NCBI GenBank assembly: GCA_947632555.1
Contig: CANRPU010000001.1
Location: forward strand, 1 to 64,000
Length of the DNA: 64,000 bases
Direction of reading: 5' to 3'
Origin: an uncultured Lachnospiraceae bacterium
GTDB lineage: Bacteria > Bacillota > Clostridia > Lachnospirales > Lachnospiraceae
Numbering within the stretch: position 1 is the first letter of the stretch; each line of letters begins with the position of its first letter. This document shows, one piece after another, positions 1 to 11,037 of this stretch. The position numbers and the translations under genes are program-made. The notes below the pieces were generated by a model. It saw nothing but the letters and a program-made list of their open reading frames with translations, did not search any database and had not been told where the DNA came from.

Positions 1-347
1 TTGGTTCGGAATAGTGTAGTGCTGGCGGTCTATCTCTTGTTTTCGGTTGCTTGCTTCCTTACCGTACATGAGCATTTAAAAACGGAATAAAGCATTCATA
101 AACTATGCCGAACTATCAAGCATAAATAGATGATCAAATACTTTTTCTTGAAATCAATTTTTTCATGAAGATTCCTCCTGTAGCGAACCTCACAAAGCCC
201 AATTTATCGTTGCTTTATTTCTACCACCCCCAGCCACAAAAAACAATGTCCTGGCGCTCTCAATTTCCCTGTCTGGGTTGTTGCGCTCTGGCTCTGGATA
301 TTCCCCATACCCGTGACCCGCCCAGCAACACTGTAGGCTTCTATATA

Positions 348-377
348 GAAAAAGCCTTGATTCCTCAAGGCTTTTTG
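348..377 (-). terminator. Rho-independent-type terminator downstream of lysS (symmetric, possibly bidirectional)
   Basis: Perfect inverted repeat AAAAAGCCTTGA-TTCC-TCAAGGCTTTTT just past the lysS stop. Confidence 0.85.
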
Positions 378-382
378 ATATT

Positions 383-1894
383 TTATTCTAATGTCCTCAT
401 TGTAGGGAACAACAGCACATCCCGGATCGCGGGCGAATTGGTGAGCAGCATGACCAGTCTGTCAATGCCGTAGCCGATACCGCCGGTAGGCGGCATACCG
501 ATCTCCAGCGCGTTCAGGAAATCCTCATCGGTAGTGTTGGCTTCTTCATCTCCGGCCGCCAGCGCCGCTTCCTGCGCCCTGAAACGCTCCCGCTGATCAA
601 TGGGATCGTTCAGTTCCGAATAGGCGTTGCACATTTCACGTCCGTAAATAAAGAGTTCAAATCGCTCCACGTAATCGGGCTTGTCCGGTTTCCGCTTGGT
701 CAGGGGAGAAACTTCCACAGGATGATCCATTACAAAGGTGGGCTGGATCAGATGTTCTTCCACATATTCCTCAAAGAACAGATTCAGGATATCTCCCTTG
801 GCATGGCGCGCCTCATAGTGCACGCCCTTTTCATCAGCCAGTTTTCTGGCGGTTTCCGTATCCGGAACGGCATCAAAGTCCACGCCCGCGTATTTCTTCA
901 CCGCCTCTACCATGGTAAGACGCTCAAAGGGTCTGCCCAGATCTATCATTTCTTCCGCGTAGGGCACCAGCGTTGTCCCGCATACTTCCCTCGCCACATA
1001 ACGGAACATGTCCTCCGTCAGGTCCATCATGCCGTAATAGTCGGTATAGGCCTGATAAAGCTCCATCAGGGTAAATTCCGGATTGTGCCGGGTATCCAGT
1101 CCTTCGTTGCGGAACACGCGCCCGATTTCATAAACTTTTTCCATACCGCCCACGATCAATCTCTTTAAATACAATTCCAGAGAAATCCGCAGCTTTACAT
1201 CTTCATTCAGCGCGTTATAGTGGGTTTCAAAAGGTCTTGCGGCCGCGCCGCCGGCATTGGCCACCAGCATGGGAGTTTCCACTTCCATGAAACCTCTTTC
1301 ATCCAGATACCTGCGGATGGCGCTGAGTATCCTGGAGCGCTTCACAAAGGTTTCCTTTACGTCGGGATTCATGATCAGATCCGTATAACGCTGGCGGTAA
1401 CGGATATCCGTATTGGTAAGGCCGTGAAATTTCTCCGGCAGTATCTGCAGACTTTTGCTGAGCAGCACCACCTCCGAAGCGTGAACGGAAATCTCGCCGG
1501 TCTTCGTCTTAAATACTTCTCCGCGGATACCTACGATATCACCCACATCATATTTTTTAAAATCCGCGTAGGATTCTTCTCCGATATTATCCCTTGCCAC
1601 ATAGGCCTGAATATTTCCCTGCAGATCCTGTACATTGCAGAAGGAAGCTTTTCCCATTACCCGCTTCTGCATAACGCGTCCCGCCACGCTTACCGCCGTG
1701 CCTTCCAGAGCCTCAAAATTATCTTTGATCTCCTGGCTGTGATGGGTGGCTTCATACTTGGTAATACGGAACGGATCCCTGCCCGCTTCCTGCAGAGCGC
1801 TCAGTTTCTCCCGTCTGACTTTTAAAAGCTGGCCGATGTCCTGCTCCTGCGCTCCATTGTTCTGCTGTTGATTCTTATTCTGAGTATCTTCCAC
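383..1894 (-). CDS. lysS: Lysyl-tRNA synthetase, class II
   Basis: 503-aa ORF with class II aaRS motifs ([49 protein letters not shown]). Confidence 0.97.
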   Translation of the reverse strand: MEDTQNKNQQQNNGAQEQDIGQLLKVRREKLSALQEAGRDPFRITKYEATHHSQEIKDNFEALEGTAVSVAGRVMQKRVMGKASFCNVQDLQGNIQAYVARDNIGEESYADFKKYDVGDIVGIRGEVFKTKTGEISVHASEVVLLSKSLQILPEKFHGLTNTDIRYRQRYTDLIMNPDVKETFVKRSRILSAIRRYLDERGFMEVETPMLVANAGGAAARPFETHYNALNEDVKLRISLELYLKRLIVGGMEKVYEIGRVFRNEGLDTRHNPEFTLMELYQAYTDYYGMMDLTEDMFRYVAREVCGTTLVPYAEEMIDLGRPFERLTMVEAVKKYAGVDFDAVPDTETARKLADEKGVHYEARHAKGDILNLFFEEYVEEHLIQPTFVMDHPVEVSPLTKRKPDKPDYVERFELFIYGREMCNAYSELNDPIDQRERFRAQEAALAAGDEEANTTDEDFLNALEIGMPPTGGIGYGIDRLVMLLTNSPAIRDVLLFPTMRTLE

Positions 1895-1906
1895 GGTTCC
1901 GCTCCT

Positions 1907-2389
1907 TTAGTTGGATCTCTGGATCTCCAGTACTTTATACTGCAGTATCCCTGCCTGGGTTTCCACTTCCACCACATCGCCCAGCCTGCTGCCGATCAGA
2001 GCCTTGCCCACCGGGCTTTCGTTGGAGATCTTTCCTTTTAAGCTGTTGGCTTCGGTAGAACCTACAATCTTATATTCCAGTTCTTCACTGTATTCCAGAT
2101 CCAGAATCCTGACTTTGCACCCGATATTGATCCTGTCCAGATCCACTTCGTCTTCCACTACCACTTCCGCGTTCTTCAGGATCTTTTCCAGTTCCTCGAT
2201 ACGGGCCTCTATGTCCCGCTGTTCGTCCTTGGCCGCGTCATACTCCGCGTTCTCGGACAGATCTCCCTGTTCTCTGGCCTCCTTGATCTTCTGGGCAACT
2301 TCCTGCCGTTTTACTACCTTCAGTTCGTGCAGTTCGTCTTCGTATTTCCGCAGCCCTTCATAAGTCAGGATATTTTTCTTGGATTCCAT
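1907..2389 (-). CDS. greA: Transcription elongation factor GreA
   Basis: 160-aa ORF with LTYEGLRKYEDELHELK, EAREQGDLSENAEYDAAKDEQ, SPVGKALIGSRLGDVVEV. Confidence 0.96.
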   Translation of the reverse strand: MESKKNILTYEGLRKYEDELHELKVVKRQEVAQKIKEAREQGDLSENAEYDAAKDEQRDIEARIEELEKILKNAEVVVEDEVDLDRINIGCKVRILDLEYSEELEYKIVGSTEANSLKGKISNESPVGKALIGSRLGDVVEVETQAGILQYKVLEIQRSN

Positions 2390-2470
2390 GTCGTGCGCCT
2401 TTCTATTTTTAAAATTTTTCTGTAGTTATAATGTTCGCTCCCAAAACGGGATACCTGAATTAACGTAGGT

Positions 2471-2499
2471 ATTATACTGAATTTTACCGATAGTGTCAA
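2471..2499 (-). promoter_or_regulatory. Consensus sigma-A promoter for greA-lysS
   Basis: On the minus strand TTGACA-17 nt-TATAAT, ~80 nt upstream of greA. Confidence 0.8.
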
Positions 2500-2519
2500 G
2501 GCAGGAGCGGTTTTTTCTC

Positions 2520-3260
2520 TTAAGAGGCAGAAGGCTTTCCGCAGTCCCTCAGAAATACCTGCGTATCCACATATCTCACTCCTTCCGCCCTGCCGCAGAG
2601 CTTCTGACCTTCTCCCCTGTCCGTGCAGATGAAAAGACTTCCGGGCGGCAGCATCGCCGGCTTCAGGCCATAGAGAGCGCGCCCCGCCACAAAGACATTG
2701 TTTCCCTCAGGTGGTATGTGAAGGCTGCCGGCCCTGTCCCATACGCGCAGCAAAAGACCGTACTCCTGGGACAGCCTTTCCCGGAGTTCTTCCATCTCTT
2801 CCGGCTTTTCCGTCACCACGCTGACAGTACGGGCTTTTTTGACATACCGGAGAATCAGGTCCTCCGTTTCCATGTCCCCGTCTTCCAATATGATCAGGTT
2901 GTCCGGAACGGCTTTGTAATATTCCAGCATTCCCTGCAGCCACGGATAGGGAGCGGGCTCCTGCTGCCTGCGCAGCAGACCGCGCGTTTCCTTTTCATAC
3001 AGATAACAGACCGTGCCGCTCTGAGGCGGTATGGGCAGACTGTTCTGATATTCCGCCAGCGCTTCCCTGGTCCATGCTTTTCTTTTCCTGTAGTTTCGCG
3101 GAAAACGCACCATGATCTGTCTGATACGGCTCTGTCCGTTTTCTCCGGTCTTCACCGGCAGTACCTGTTCCGTTACAAAAAAACGCCATCTCCCGAAGCG
3201 GCTCCTTTTGGCCGGTTCTATCGGCTCCACTGTAAAGCAAACGGCTGTCAGATCTTCCAT
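2520..3260 (-). CDS. Hypothetical protein (246 aa)
   Basis: Long ORF in an operon-like position between dus and greA; no family recognised. Confidence 0.75.
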   Translation of the reverse strand: MEDLTAVCFTVEPIEPAKRSRFGRWRFFVTEQVLPVKTGENGQSRIRQIMVRFPRNYRKRKAWTREALAEYQNSLPIPPQSGTVCYLYEKETRGLLRRQQEPAPYPWLQGMLEYYKAVPDNLIILEDGDMETEDLILRYVKKARTVSVVTEKPEEMEELRERLSQEYGLLLRVWDRAGSLHIPPEGNNVFVAGRALYGLKPAMLPPGSLFICTDRGEGQKLCGRAEGVRYVDTQVFLRDCGKPSAS

Positions 3261-3322
3261 CTTGATTCCTCCGTCCCTTTAAGATATGCCGCCGTCCGCC
3301 CCTTATTCCTGAAAGCGGGGTC

Positions 3323-4288
3323 CTATTCCTTAAAAATCTGGTCCAGCCCCGCCAGAAGCTCGTCCATGGTTTCCATGGAGTTGATCAGCTGTCTGAATCT
3401 GGCCGAATGGGGATAGCCCGCCGTATACCAGGCCAAATGTTTCCGCATTTCCCGTACTCCCGTATATTCTCCCTTCACCTCCAGCTGCAGTGCGGCGTGC
3501 CGCCTGATCACCGCTTTCACTTCGGCCGGGGAAGGCCTTGGGGGAATGGTCCCCTCTTCCAGATAGGAAACGATCTCCCGAAATATCCACGGATTGCCTC
3601 TGGCAGCCCGCCCTACCATGATGCCGTCGCAGCCGGTTTCCTCCAGCATCGCTTTGGCGCTGCGGGCATCCGTTACATCCCCGTTGCCGATGACCGGGAT
3701 CCGCACAGCCTCCTTGACCCGGCGGATACAGTCCCAGTCCGCCCTGCCGGAATAGTACTGCTCTCTGGTCCTGCCATGCACTGTCACCGCCGCTGCCCCT
3801 GCCGCTTCCGCGATCTTCGCGAGTTCCACCGCGTTTTCGCGCGCTTCGTCAAAACCCTTCCGTATCTTCACGGTCACGGGCTTTTTGACGGCACGGGACA
3901 CTTTTCTCACGATCTCCTCCGCCAGGCGCGGATTTTTCATAAGAGCGGAACCTTCTCCGTTATTGACCACCTTAGGTACCGGACAGCCCATGTTGATATC
4001 CAGAATATCAAAGGGCTTTTCTTCGATCCGCGCGGCTATTTCCGCCATCAGGTCCGCATCGGAGCCGAACAGCTGCAGGGAAACGGGATGTTCTTCCCCG
4101 CTGACGGCCATCAGTTCTTCCGTATTTTTATTATGATGATAAATGGCCTTGGCGCTCACCATCTCCATGCACAGCAGGCCCGCTCCCTGCTCTTTGCACA
4201 AAAGCCGGAAGGGCATGTCCGTCACTCCGGCCATAGGCGCCAGGACCACCTGATTGTCCAGTTCCGTTTTACCGATTTTTAATTTCAT
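3323..4288 (-). CDS. dusB: tRNA-dihydrouridine synthase (Dus family, DusB-like)
   Basis: [87 protein letters not shown]. Confidence 0.95.
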   Translation of the reverse strand: MKLKIGKTELDNQVVLAPMAGVTDMPFRLLCKEQGAGLLCMEMVSAKAIYHHNKNTEELMAVSGEEHPVSLQLFGSDADLMAEIAARIEEKPFDILDINMGCPVPKVVNNGEGSALMKNPRLAEEIVRKVSRAVKKPVTVKIRKGFDEARENAVELAKIAEAAGAAAVTVHGRTREQYYSGRADWDCIRRVKEAVRIPVIGNGDVTDARSAKAMLEETGCDGIMVGRAARGNPWIFREIVSYLEEGTIPPRPSPAEVKAVIRRHAALQLEVKGEYTGVREMRKHLAWYTAGYPHSARFRQLINSMETMDELLAGLDQIFKE

Positions 4289-5070
4289 GCTCCCCGTTCC
4301 TGCTTTTTGTTCTTCTCGTAGATCATGCGCAGGCCGTCCAGGGTCAGCGCGCTGTCATAGATCTGGATACTGTCCGTTTCTCCCGCGATCAGCTTTCCCA
4401 GGCCTCCGGTAGCCACTACTTTCAGATCCTTTTCGCCGCTCTCTTCTTTTACTTTGCTGACAATATACTCCGTCTGCCCGATCTGTCCGTAGAAAAGCCC
4501 CGCCTGCATACTGCTCACGGTTTCCTGAGCCAGAATGCTCTTCGGCTTTTTGATCTCGATACGCGGCAGCATGGCCGTCCTCTCTGCCAGCGCCTCAATA
4601 CTGATACGCATGCCCGGCGCCGTGATGCCCGCCACAAAGCTTCCGTCCGCGCTGACCAGGTCGTAGGTGGTTCCCGTCCCAAAATCGATCACCAGCACCG
4701 GTCCTCCGTACTTTTCATAGGCCGCCACCGCGTCCGCGATCCTGTCCGCTCCGATCACGCGCGGATTCTCCGTCGCGATCCGGATACCCGTTTTGACGCC
4801 CGGCCCTACCACCAGCGGCGCGTGTCCGATATAATTCCGGATAGCGGAAGTCAGGGCATGCATCACATCCGAAACTACGCTGGCGATAATGGTGCCCTCG
4901 ATATGTCCCAGGGAGATCCCTCTCAGCCGCAGCATTTCATCCAGCAGTATCCCGTATTCGTCCGAGGTTCTGGGCAGTTTGGTGGTAATATGGAAAGTAG
5001 CCTTTAAGTCCCTGTTCTCAAACACCCCAAATGTGATATTGGTGTTGCCCACATCTATTACCAGTATCAT
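4285..5070 (-). CDS. coaX: Type III pantothenate kinase
   Basis: [17 protein letters not shown] (internal start preferred over the longer ORF), [31 protein letters not shown]. Confidence 0.95.
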   Translation of the reverse strand: MILVIDVGNTNITFGVFENRDLKATFHITTKLPRTSDEYGILLDEMLRLRGISLGHIEGTIIASVVSDVMHALTSAIRNYIGHAPLVVGPGVKTGIRIATENPRVIGADRIADAVAAYEKYGGPVLVIDFGTGTTYDLVSADGSFVAGITAPGMRISIEALAERTAMLPRIEIKKPKSILAQETVSSMQAGLFYGQIGQTEYIVSKVKEESGEKDLKVVATGGLGKLIAGETDSIQIYDSALTLDGLRMIYEKNKKQERGA

Positions 5071-5071
5071 A

Positions 5072-5449
5072 TCATTCTTCCTCCAACAGGCCGCTGATGT
5101 CCTCATGCAGAATGAAAACGCGGTAATACAGGCTTAAACTCTCCAGCAGTTCCCGCCGCTTTCTGCGCACCTCGGATACCATAAGGCCGCTGCTGATCTC
5201 ATCATAATAAATATCGTCATCGTCCGCGTTGGTTTCCAGCAGCACGCTGCCGTCCGCCGCAAAGCCAATGGTAAAAACGCCGCCCACCTCTTCGGTGAAC
5301 AGCACGCAGAGTATATGCAGTTCATCCTTGATGGAATCGGGGATCCCGTTGAACTTTTCATTAAAGTAATACTTCATTTCATAGGAATTGGCCCCGCAGA
5401 GCACGATCTTTTCTTCTGTTTCTCTCTTTTCTTCCTGTTCCTTACACAT
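5072..5449 (-). CDS. Conserved hypothetical protein, possibly DUF6145-like
   Basis: Acidic ORF starting [30 protein letters not shown], coupled between birA and coaX; DUF assignment is from memory. Confidence 0.7.
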   Translation of the reverse strand: MCKEQEEKRETEEKIVLCGANSYEMKYYFNEKFNGIPDSIKDELHILCVLFTEEVGGVFTIGFAADGSVLLETNADDDDIYYDEISSGLMVSEVRRKRRELLESLSLYYRVFILHEDISGLLEEE

Positions 5450-6251
5450 ATCCGTACACCCCTCTGACCGATACCTCTCCGGCATAAACTTCCCTGCATC
5501 CGCCGTCCGCCACGCGCACCAGCAGGCGGCCGTCCGCGGTGATCCCTTCCGCCACGCCCATATAGGCTCCCGACGGTTCCAGGACCTCCACTTCCCTGTT
5601 CCGGTTTATCAGGCAGTCGTTATAGCGTTCCCGCAGCAGGGACAAATCCAGTGTTTCCAGGAAAAGGGCATAATCCTTTTCAAAACGCTCCAGGATTTTT
5701 TCCAGCAGGAGCGCGCGGGACACGTTTTGCTTCAACTCCGTTTCCAGGGAAGCGGCCCTGTCCGCCAGTTCCCCCGTAAACTCCTGCGCCTTCACGTTGA
5801 CTCCCACGCCAATGACTACACTGTTGATCCTGCCATCCCGCGCATCCATTTCCGTCAGAATGCCCGTTATCTTCCTGCCGTTGAGCACAATGTCATTGGG
5901 CCATTTGATCATCGCCCGGCAGCCGCAGGCTTCCTCTATGGCTCCCTGTACGGCCAGCGCCATGACCAGCGTGAGCATGGAGGCTTGATCCGGCGCGAAC
6001 GCGGGACGCAGCAACAGCGTAAAATACAGATTCTTTCCGGGCGGAGAAACCCAGTTTCTGCCCCGTCTTCCTTTCCCTGCCGTCTGGGACTCCGCCAACA
6101 CCAACGTGCCTTCCGGTGCCCCTTCCTCGGCCAGCAGGCGGGCCCTGTTGTTGGTGGAATCCAGGGAATCGTGGTATTCCAGCCTGTTTCCCGCCCATTT
6201 TGTACGCAGGCGGATTTCTCTCAGCGGCCTGTCATCCGGCTTTTCTTTCAT
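5442..6251 (-). CDS. birA: Biotin-[acetyl-CoA-carboxylase] ligase
   Basis: [61 protein letters not shown]. Confidence 0.95.
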   Translation of the reverse strand: MKEKPDDRPLREIRLRTKWAGNRLEYHDSLDSTNNRARLLAEEGAPEGTLVLAESQTAGKGRRGRNWVSPPGKNLYFTLLLRPAFAPDQASMLTLVMALAVQGAIEEACGCRAMIKWPNDIVLNGRKITGILTEMDARDGRINSVVIGVGVNVKAQEFTGELADRAASLETELKQNVSRALLLEKILERFEKDYALFLETLDLSLLRERYNDCLINRNREVEVLEPSGAYMGVAEGITADGRLLVRVADGGCREVYAGEVSVRGVYGYV

Positions 6252-7243
6252 AAGGTTGCCGCCATTACAGCCTTGATGGTATGCATCCGGTTTTCGGCCT
6301 CGGCAAATACCACGGACTGGTCCGATTCAAATACTTCGTCCGTGACTTCCATTTCGGTGATACCGAATTTCCTCCCCATTTCGGCCCCTATTTTGGTCTT
6401 CAGGTCATGAAATGCCGGCAGACAGTGCATGAAAATGGCCTGTTTCCCCGCGTTTTCCATCACCTTCCTGTTCACCTGGTAAGGAGATAAGTCCCGGATA
6501 CGGCTTTCCCATATTTCATCCGGCTCCCCCATGGATACCCATACGTCCGTATAAATAACGTCAGCTCCCCGGCTTCCTTCTTCCACATTTTCCGTCAGCG
6601 TAATGCTGCCGCCGCTTTCTTCGGCAATTTTTTTGCAGACTTCCACCAGTTTGGCATCGGGGAAATAGTGAGCGGAAGTGCAGGCCGTGAAATGCATACC
6701 CATTTTCGCGCATGCCACCATCAGGGAATTGCCCATATTGTAACGGGCATCTCCCATATAAGTCAGCTTCACCCCTTTGACGCGGCCCAGCTTTTCCCTG
6801 ACAGTCAGCAGATCCGCCAGCATCTGGGTGGGATGAAATTCGTTTGTCAGACCGTTCCAAACCGGCACACCGGCATATCTGGCCAGTTCCTCCACGATCT
6901 CCTGTCCGTAACCGCGGTATTCTATCCCGTCAAACATGCTGCCCAGCACTCTGGCTGTATCCGCAATGCTCTCTTTTTTCCCTATCTGGGAGCCGGCAGG
7001 ATCCAGATAGGTGGTGCCCATTCCCAGGTCATGGGCCGCCACTTCAAAGGAACAGCGGGTGCGGGTGCTGGTCTTTTCAAAGATCAGCGCCACGTTCTTT
7101 CCCCGCAGCGTGTCCATGGGGATCCCTTTTTTCTTTTTTTCCTTCAGGTCTGCCGCCAGATCCAAAAGATAGGTGATCTCTTCCGCGGTATAATCCAAAA
7201 GTTTTAAAAAATGACGTCCTTTTAAATTCATCTTTTTCTCCAT
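6248..7243 (-). CDS. argF: Ornithine carbamoyltransferase
   Basis: [43 protein letters not shown]. Confidence 0.97.
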   Translation of the reverse strand: MEKKMNLKGRHFLKLLDYTAEEITYLLDLAADLKEKKKKGIPMDTLRGKNVALIFEKTSTRTRCSFEVAAHDLGMGTTYLDPAGSQIGKKESIADTARVLGSMFDGIEYRGYGQEIVEELARYAGVPVWNGLTNEFHPTQMLADLLTVREKLGRVKGVKLTYMGDARYNMGNSLMVACAKMGMHFTACTSAHYFPDAKLVEVCKKIAEESGGSITLTENVEEGSRGADVIYTDVWVSMGEPDEIWESRIRDLSPYQVNRKVMENAGKQAIFMHCLPAFHDLKTKIGAEMGRKFGITEMEVTDEVFESDQSVVFAEAENRMHTIKAVMAATL

Positions 7244-7339
7244 TCCAAGTTCCGTATTCCGAAAAAAAGAGGCAGGGACAACCTCCCTTCGGAAGCGTCC
7301 CTTGCTCCTCTCCTGATTGTATTTTCCCGGCCGCGCGCC

Positions 7340-8257
7340 TTATTTTTCGCTTACTTCCCTGAAGGCGGTCGCCAGTGAAGCGATCCCCTGCAGATCCGCG
7401 GGCAGCAATATCTTGGTGGCTTTGCCGTCCGCCGCTTTTTCAAAGGCTTCCAGGCTCTTGATCTTCAAGACCGCATCGTCAGCTTCGGCTTCCTTCAGCA
7501 TACGGATACCATCCGCGTTTGCCTGCTGTACTTTCAGGATCGCTTCCGCCTGACCTTCCGCTTCACGGATCATTTTCTCTTTTTCAGCCTCCGCCCGCAG
7601 GATCGCCGACTGCTTTTCCGCTTCCGCGCGCAGGATGGCGGATTCTTTTTCACCTTCCGCGGACAGGATCTGCGCTTTCTTTTCACCTTCCGCCCTGGTT
7701 ACCGCTTCACGTCTTTCACGCTCCGCTTTCATCTGCCTTTCCATGGCGTTCTGTATCTCCGCCGGCGGAATGATGTTCTTCAGTTCCACGCGGTTCACCT
7801 TGATACCCCAGGGATCGGTAGCGATATCCAGCGCCGCCCGCATCTGGGTATTGATAGTTTCACGGGAAGTCAGCGTTTCATCCAGTTCCAGGTCACCGAT
7901 GATATTACGCAGCGTAGTGGCTGTCAGATTCTCAATGGCCATCATGGGATTTTCCACGCCGTAGGTAAAAAGCCTGGGATCCGTGATCTGATAGAAAACC
8001 ACGGTATCGATCCGCATGGTTACGTTATCCTTGGTAATAACGGGCTGGGGCGGGAAATCCGCTACCTGCTCCTTCAAATTGACTCTTCTGGCCACCTTAT
8101 CCAGAAACGGGATCTTAACATGCAGTCCTACCGACCATGTCCCCTGATAAGCTCCCAGCCGCTCCACTACATAGGCCTGCGCCTGCGGCACGATCTTGAT
8201 ACAGGATACCAGTACCACTAACAGCAGCACGATCAGGATAATAATAATCCATTCCAT
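7340..8257 (-). CDS. SPFH/Band 7 (stomatin-like) membrane protein
   Basis: N-terminal TM helix, RLGAYQGTWSVGLHVKIPFLDKV, coiled coil of AEGEKESAILRAEAEKQSAILRAEAEKEKMI repeats. Confidence 0.93.
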   Translation of the reverse strand: MEWIIIILIVLLLVVLVSCIKIVPQAQAYVVERLGAYQGTWSVGLHVKIPFLDKVARRVNLKEQVADFPPQPVITKDNVTMRIDTVVFYQITDPRLFTYGVENPMMAIENLTATTLRNIIGDLELDETLTSRETINTQMRAALDIATDPWGIKVNRVELKNIIPPAEIQNAMERQMKAERERREAVTRAEGEKKAQILSAEGEKESAILRAEAEKQSAILRAEAEKEKMIREAEGQAEAILKVQQANADGIRMLKEAEADDAVLKIKSLEAFEKAADGKATKILLPADLQGIASLATAFREVSEK

Positions 8258-8311
8258 TTAAAAATACCTCTCTTTCTTGTTTTATAGGAAAGTCCTTCCT
8301 AATGATCTTTG

Positions 8312-8749
8312 TTACTTAGGCTCTACCAGCAGCTTGACCCCGTTGATGGCGCGTACAAATACCACCGTACCTACGGGTATCTTCAGTCCTTCTTCCAGGC
8401 TGCGGGCCGACCATTCCTGTCCACCCACGGTCACCTGCCCAATGCCTTCCAGATTATCTATTTCACTGATCACGATGGCCTGCCTGCCTACCATGCTCTC
8501 CACATTGGTCTTGACGCGTTCTTTATTAAAGAACCGTACCGCCAGCGGCCGGGTAAACAGCAGCAGCACGACGGAAACGATCAGAAACAGTCCCGCCTGC
8601 ACCACAATGGGCGCGTTTACCAGGGCGGCAAGCGCCGCCGTCAGCGAACCGGCCGCGAACCAGATCGTGGTCAGCCCCATAGTCACCAGCTCTACGATAA
8701 TAAACACGATCAAAAGCAGCAGCCATACAAACAGCATCTTATCCTGCAT
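8312..8749 (-). CDS. NfeD family membrane protein
   Basis: Hydrophobic N-terminus followed by an OB-fold-like C-terminus (VGRQAIVISEIDNLEGIGQVTVGGQEWSARS), upstream of the SPFH gene. Confidence 0.9.
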   Translation of the reverse strand: MQDKMLFVWLLLLIVFIIVELVTMGLTTIWFAAGSLTAALAALVNAPIVVQAGLFLIVSVVLLLFTRPLAVRFFNKERVKTNVESMVGRQAIVISEIDNLEGIGQVTVGGQEWSARSLEEGLKIPVGTVVFVRAINGVKLLVEPK

Positions 8750-8892
8750 AACAATCCTCGCTTTCCAGAGCCGGGCCGAAACACCCTCGGCCCCTTTTCC
8801 TTCATCTTACTACAGCTCTTTGTTTCCGTCCATACTTTTATTCGCACGTTTTTAAAATTTAATATACCAAACGGCGCACTTTTCATACAGAT

Positions 8893-8931
8893 AAAAAGGG
8901 CTTTTCCGCTTTTCACGGCAAAGCCCTTTTT
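8893..8931 (-). terminator. Rho-independent-type terminator
   Basis: AAAAAGGGCTTT ... AAAGCCCTTTTT inverted repeat downstream of the SleB-like gene. Confidence 0.8.
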
Positions 8932-8957
8932 GAAAGATCTCTCTTCCGGATTCTGTT

Positions 8958-10040
8958 TTAGTAGAACACGTGATTGCCGATGACCAAGCCTTCCCGCCCG
9001 TTATTGCGCCGGAAGTGGGTCATATCTCCTACATTGGACACGCCGGAAATGGCTTCCGTTGCCGCGTCTATACAGCTCTGTTTGATCCTGCCGGATTCCA
9101 GCAGCCTGTTTACCTTGCCGCTCTGAGCCGGCGTGAACTGCCCGGATGCATAGATAACGCCGTGGATGGTATCCGGGTACGCCGCGCTTCTGACACGGTT
9201 CATCACCACCGCGCCCACCGCGAGCTGCCCTTCGTAGGTTTCTCCGCCGGCCTCACACTGGATCAGCGCCGCCAATAACAGCGTCATATCCGCATCCGTC
9301 GTATACTGCCCGTAATTTACATGGCGCTTTGCCTCCGCTTCCGCGGCCTCGCGCTCCTTAATGGCCTCCATGGTTTCTCCGGCATCGATCTTAAATTCAA
9401 TAGTCACATATTCCAGGGACACATAACCGTCCCCGCCCTCGTAGTCGATACAGGCCCATCCGCTTTCTTCGTCGGAGAAAATAACTTCCTCCTCATCGCC
9501 TTTCGGCAGGATACCCAGTATCGCGGCATCCGCATCCGGCTTTTCTCTCACATTCAGTCCCGTATTCATATGGGCTACCGTAACGCCCACGCTGGACGCC
9601 AGTTCCCTGGCTTCGTCCCCAAACAGCAGATATTCGTCACTGGCCCATCCGATCAGGTCACCTGACTGGAGTTTGGTCCAGCCATCCTTTCTTTCCAGGA
9701 TCGTGCCGCCGCAGTCTTTATAAAGTTTTCCCGCTTTTTCGGCATCCGTATCCGGTTCCGTACGCACGTTCAGCGCGTTGCTGACATTTGCCATGACCAG
9801 AGTGGATTCTTCTTTGGAAGAATCGGTGTCCAGATTCAGTTCCTTCGCCGTAGCGATCAATAAGTCCGAGGTGTCCGTCGCGCCGGGGTCGAGGATCGCC
9901 GACACGCCTCCGTTAAATCCGTTCAGGTAGTTCCTGCTGTTGCCAGCATCCGCATACAGGCTTGTCTGCAGCACCAGAATACATGACAAACACAGTCCGG
10001 TAAACAGCTTTCCGCCTCTTGCCATTTTACTTACCTCCAA
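8958..10040 (-). CDS. SH3-domain cell wall hydrolase (SleB/Hydrolase_2 family)
   Basis: Signal peptide, two SH3-like repeats (LNVRTEPDTDAEKAGKLYKD; LNVREKPDADAAILGILPKG), C-terminal LLLAALIQCEAGGETYEGQLAVGAVVMNRVRS. Confidence 0.92.
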   Translation of the reverse strand: MEVSKMARGGKLFTGLCLSCILVLQTSLYADAGNSRNYLNGFNGGVSAILDPGATDTSDLLIATAKELNLDTDSSKEESTLVMANVSNALNVRTEPDTDAEKAGKLYKDCGGTILERKDGWTKLQSGDLIGWASDEYLLFGDEARELASSVGVTVAHMNTGLNVREKPDADAAILGILPKGDEEEVIFSDEESGWACIDYEGGDGYVSLEYVTIEFKIDAGETMEAIKEREAAEAEAKRHVNYGQYTTDADMTLLLAALIQCEAGGETYEGQLAVGAVVMNRVRSAAYPDTIHGVIYASGQFTPAQSGKVNRLLESGRIKQSCIDAATEAISGVSNVGDMTHFRRNNGREGLVIGNHVFY

Positions 10041-10154
10041 AATGTAAAATTTTCTCCCCGGTCCTCCCCCGTCCCCGGAGATATCGGTTCTTCTTAAGAA
10101 TATGCCGATTTTATTACATTTATTACAAAATTATTAAATTTTGTTACAGAGGGT

Positions 10155-10183
10155 ATCATAGCAGAGCTTTTCCCATTTGTCAA
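10155..10183 (-). promoter_or_regulatory. Sigma-A promoter of the SH3/SleB-like gene
   Basis: Minus strand TTGACA-17 nt-TATGAT, ~115 nt upstream of the start codon. Confidence 0.7.
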
Positions 10184-10226
10184 GTTTTGATTTGTGAGCG
10201 CTTACATTCTGTGAAGATCCCGCGAT

Positions 10227-11021
10227 CTACATGCTTTTTGACTTTTCCACGCAGGTCTTTACCGCATCCATGACCGCCGCGCGCAGGCCTTTTTCTTCCA
10301 GGACCCGTACTGCTTCTATGGTGGTCCCACCCGGTGAGCAGACCATATCTTTTAACTGTCCCGGATGCATGCCGGTTTCCAGGACCATTTTCGCGCTTCC
10401 GAGCACGGACTGGGCCGCCATTTCATACGCCTGTTTCCTGGGCATGCCCGCTTCCACCGCTCCGTCGGCCAGCGCTTCCAGGAAGAGGAACACATAGGCC
10501 GGGGAGCTGCCGCTGACACCAACCACCGCATCCATCAGGGATTCCGGCACAAAATGAACGGTGCCAAATGACCGCAACAGCTTTTCCGCCTGCGCCGCTT
10601 CCGCATCCGTCACCATTGCCCCGCGCGTACAGGCCGTACAGCCCTCGCCCACGAGCGCCGGCGTATTGGGCATGCACCTCAACAGTTTTAACGGGCGCCC
10701 GAACAGTTCTTCAATGCAGGCCATGGTCCTGCCTGCCGCAATACTGATCACCACCGTGCCTTCCCCTACCGCGTCTTTTATCTCTCCGATCACTTCCGGG
10801 AAAAATGCAGGCTTGACCGCCAGGAAAAGATAATCCGCGCCGGAGGCGGTGACTCTGTTGTCGGTTCCCGTGTGGATCCCGTATTTTTTGCCCATTCTCT
10901 CCGCCGTATCCACGGTTTTGGAAGAACCGTATATCTCTTCCGGTTTTATTAAATCCTGTTTTAGCATTCCGCCGATCATGGCATCCGCCATGTTTCCCAG
11001 CCCAATAAATCCTATTTTCAT
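10227..11021 (-). CDS. proC: Pyrroline-5-carboxylate reductase
   Basis: MKIGFIGLGNMADAMIGGML, RCMPNTPALVGEGCTA, VSGSSPAYVFLFLEALADGAVEAGMPR. Confidence 0.96.
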   Translation of the reverse strand: MKIGFIGLGNMADAMIGGMLKQDLIKPEEIYGSSKTVDTAERMGKKYGIHTGTDNRVTASGADYLFLAVKPAFFPEVIGEIKDAVGEGTVVISIAAGRTMACIEELFGRPLKLLRCMPNTPALVGEGCTACTRGAMVTDAEAAQAEKLLRSFGTVHFVPESLMDAVVGVSGSSPAYVFLFLEALADGAVEAGMPRKQAYEMAAQSVLGSAKMVLETGMHPGQLKDMVCSPGGTTIEAVRVLEEKGLRAAVMDAVKTCVEKSKSM

Positions 11022-11037
11022 ATTGATCTGCCTCCTG

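Noticed and set aside
165-473. 102-aa + strand ORF overlapping the lysS terminator
   Set aside because: Low-complexity translation with no family resemblance; runs through the terminator and into the lysS antisense strand.
7262-7316. Possible hairpin between argF and the SPFH gene
   Set aside because: Stem GAGGCAGGGA/TCCCTTGCTCCTC is imperfect; too weak to call.
7519-7773. Repetitive sequence inside the SPFH gene (ttccgc/gcaggatcgcc repeats)
   Set aside because: Explained by the AEGEKE/ILRAEAEK coiled-coil repeat of the protein; not a CRISPR or mobile repeat.
10041-10154. Leader of the SleB-like gene with G-rich block (CCGGGGACGGGGGAGGACCGGGGAG), considered as a ydaO/c-di-AMP riboswitch
   Set aside because: Cell wall hydrolase context fits, but I could not match the ydaO core; needs an Infernal search with Rfam ydaO-yuaA.
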